Shown here one piece after another: positions 62,866 to 64,000 of a stretch of 64,000 nucleotides of DNA. The position numbers were made by a program, and so were the translations under genes. Under the pieces are notes generated by a model. It was not told the DNA's origin. It searched no databases and worked only from the letters and a program-made list of their open reading frames with translations. This DNA is from Lachnospiraceae bacterium (GTDB lineage Bacteria; Bacillota; Clostridia; Lachnospirales; Lachnospiraceae), in NCBI GenBank assembly GCA_017432565.1, contig JAFRIW010000056.1, forward strand, positions 62,001 to 126,000, in the 5' to 3' direction. Every line of letters starts with the position of its first letter. The first letter of the stretch is position 1.

Positions 62866-64000
62866 ATGGGGACATTTATGATTCGGAATACGGACACCGG
62901 TACCAAGTTCGATTTACTGGGGGAAGACGGACAGTTTCTGGCAGGGTCACAGGTTTATAAGACAATCAAGACCTGCCGGAACGGCATCGAGAGCGTAAAG
63001 GTCTGCGCACCTGCCGCAATGCTTGAGGATCAGACAGAAGCCGGATTTGCGGTACAGAAGAGCCCGAAGTTCGAGATGTACAAGGATGCCGCAGGTGAGC
63101 TGCGCTACCGCCTTCGTTCCAGAAACGGACAGATTATCGCATCCGGAAATTCTTTCGGAACGAAAGAAGAGTGTCTGGAGGTCATTGATGCGATTCGGGC
63201 AGCGGCACCGGACGCACCCGTGATCCGAGAGGACGGCAGAGGAAGAGGTCGTACAGCTGGTGCAGTAAAGGAGGCTGAAGCTGCTGCCGCAGCAGAAGTA
63301 GTCAGCCTGATTCCGGAGAGCTTTATCGCCGGGGAAGGAGTAAGAAGCATTCCCGAAGCGGCAGAGACAGGCTCGGAAACAGTGGGGGTTATCGTGGAAG
63401 AGATTAAACAGACAACAGAAGAAATCGTAGAGGAAACCACAGAGACTGCAGCAGAAGCTGCAGCAGCCGTATCCGAAGTCGCCGGAGCGGCAGAGGAAAA
63501 GGCCGCAGAAGTCGTCGAAGCCGCAGGAGAAAAAGCTGAGGAGGCTGTCGAGGCTGTGGAAGAAAAGGCGGAGGAAGTCGTCGAAGTCGTCGAAGCTGCA
63601 GAAGAGAAGGCGGATGAAGTCGTTGAAGCTGTGGAAGAGAAGGCAGAGGAAGTCGTCGAAGCCGCAGAAGAAAAGGCGGATGAAGTCGTCGAAGCTGCGG
63701 AAGAAAAGGCGGATGAAGTCGTCGAAGCTGCAGAAGAGAAGGCGGATGAAGCCGCCGAAGCTGTCGAAGAGACCGCGGAAGAAGCCGAAGAGGAAGCAGA
63801 AGCAGTAGAAGAGACTGCGGACGAAGCGGAAGAAGCCGACGGGGAAGAGGATGAAGAATCCGATGAGGAAGACGGCGAGGAGGGCGAAGAGGAAGAGCCG
63901 AAGGAAACCAATTACCGCGTCCTTACGGTTCTGTTCGGAGCCGCTGCTGCTCTGTGCTGCATCCTGGCAATCTGCTTCGGCGTAAAATCTGCTTCTCTGC
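62866..64000 (+). CDS. Membrane protein with two YegP (DUF1508) domains and acidic 11-residue repeats, partial
   Basis: The frame is open to the window edge (378 residues visible), so the C-terminus is missing. Residues 1-55 (starting FMIRNTDTGTKFDLL) and 67-118 (FEMYKDAAGELRYRLRSRNG) are two YegP/DUF1508-like units. A Glu/Ala/Val-rich, very acidic stretch (about 180-345) contains repeats of the type EEKADEVVEAA, five of them back to back. A membrane helix follows (about 351-373, LTVLFGAAAALCCILAICFG) and the protein continues beyond. CAGGAGG 6 bases before the ATG is a strong ribosome-binding site. The repeat would form a long charged helix, similar to LEA-type or coiled-coil spacers. Function unknown; with the helix near the visible end, the acidic part could lie on either side. 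Confidence 0.88.
   Translation, partial: MGTFMIRNTDTGTKFDLLGEDGQFLAGSQVYKTIKTCRNGIESVKVCAPAAMLEDQTEAGFAVQKSPKFEMYKDAAGELRYRLRSRNGQIIASGNSFGTKEECLEVIDAIRAAAPDAPVIREDGRGRGRTAGAVKEAEAAAAAEVVSLIPESFIAGEGVRSIPEAAETGSETVGVIVEEIKQTTEEIVEETTETAAEAAAAVSEVAGAAEEKAAEVVEAAGEKAEEAVEAVEEKAEEVVEVVEAAEEKADEVVEAVEEKAEEVVEAAEEKADEVVEAAEEKADEVVEAAEEKADEAAEAVEETAEEAEEEAEAVEETADEAEEADGEEDEESDEEDGEEGEEEEPKETNYRVLTVLFGAAAALCCILAICFGVKSASL
63601..63765 (+). repeat. Five tandem 33-bp units encoding an 11-residue acidic repeat
   Basis: Each unit encodes a variant of EEKADEVVEAA. A related unit precedes the block at 63559 with a 14-residue step (11+3) and degenerate units follow to about 63800. Codons vary between units, mostly at third positions, which points to selection on the protein. 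Confidence 0.85.

Noticed and set aside
63105..63911. 268-codon serine-rich minus-strand frame
   Set aside because: It is the reverse reading of the Glu/Ala repeat codons in the YegP-domain gene; the serine repeats are an artefact of that.

Overview
The window looks like a chromosomal segment of a Gram-positive anaerobe of the class Clostridia, most like a gut Lachnospiraceae. This is inferred from gene content and order: a Firmicutes division and cell-wall cluster (mraZ to ftsZ), a hisS-aspS pair, a priA-def-fmt-yugP-rsmB-rlmN-stp-prkC-rsgA run, a MurE with the DNPR meso-diaminopimelate motif, and SecD and SecF fused into one protein. Identity was judged by reading motifs and gene order; no database search was run.

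Region 1 (1 to about 8.5 kb) is visibly more AT-rich than the rest. It carries the end of a biosynthetic gene cluster: the C-terminal part of an acyl-activating enzyme, a 2428-residue nonribosomal peptide synthetase with layout C-A-T-C-A-T-reductase, and a stand-alone acyl carrier protein. Together they suggest an N-acylated dipeptide released by reduction as an aldehyde, a chemotype known for protease inhibitors of gut Clostridia. The second adenylation pocket reads as proline-like, which would give a prolinal end.

Region 2 (8.5 to 12.5 kb) holds an M13-family lipoprotein peptidase and then about 0.9 kb with no convincing gene. That stretch contains terminators, a 25-bp palindrome, a 4 x 22-bp tandem repeat and a 21-bp direct repeat. 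It ends abruptly in the C-terminal third of yifB/comM, whose 5' part is missing. Intact dprA follows. I read this as the right-hand junction of an inserted or rearranged accessory segment.

Region 3 (13.7 to 19.5 kb) is a run of small accessory genes: an alpha/beta-hydrolase-like protein, five GNAT domains (one fused to a Nudix hydrolase), a DUF1292 protein, an uncharacterised protein and a 42-residue zinc ribbon. Region 4 (19.5 to 24.3 kb) is hypFCDE for the NiFe-hydrogenase Fe(CN)2CO cofactor. hypD appears to start at CTG.

Region 5 (24.3 to 51.8 kb) is housekeeping: hisS and aspS; a leftward pair of a CorC-like membrane protein and an Sfp-type phosphopantetheinyl transferase, which could prime the carrier domains of region 1; secDF, recJ, murE, priA, def, fmt, yugP, rsmB, rlmN, stp, prkC and rsgA; a large hybrid histidine kinase; then ychF and lgt. 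Region 6 (51.8 to 62.5 kb) is the mraZ-rsmH-ftsL-PBP-mraY-murD-ftsW-divIB-ftsZ cluster, preceded by a promoter, MraZ-type repeats and two DnaA-box-like sites. murG is not between ftsW and divIB. The window closes with tRNA-Ala(CGC) and a protein cut by the window edge that joins two YegP-type domains to acidic 11-residue repeats and a membrane segment.
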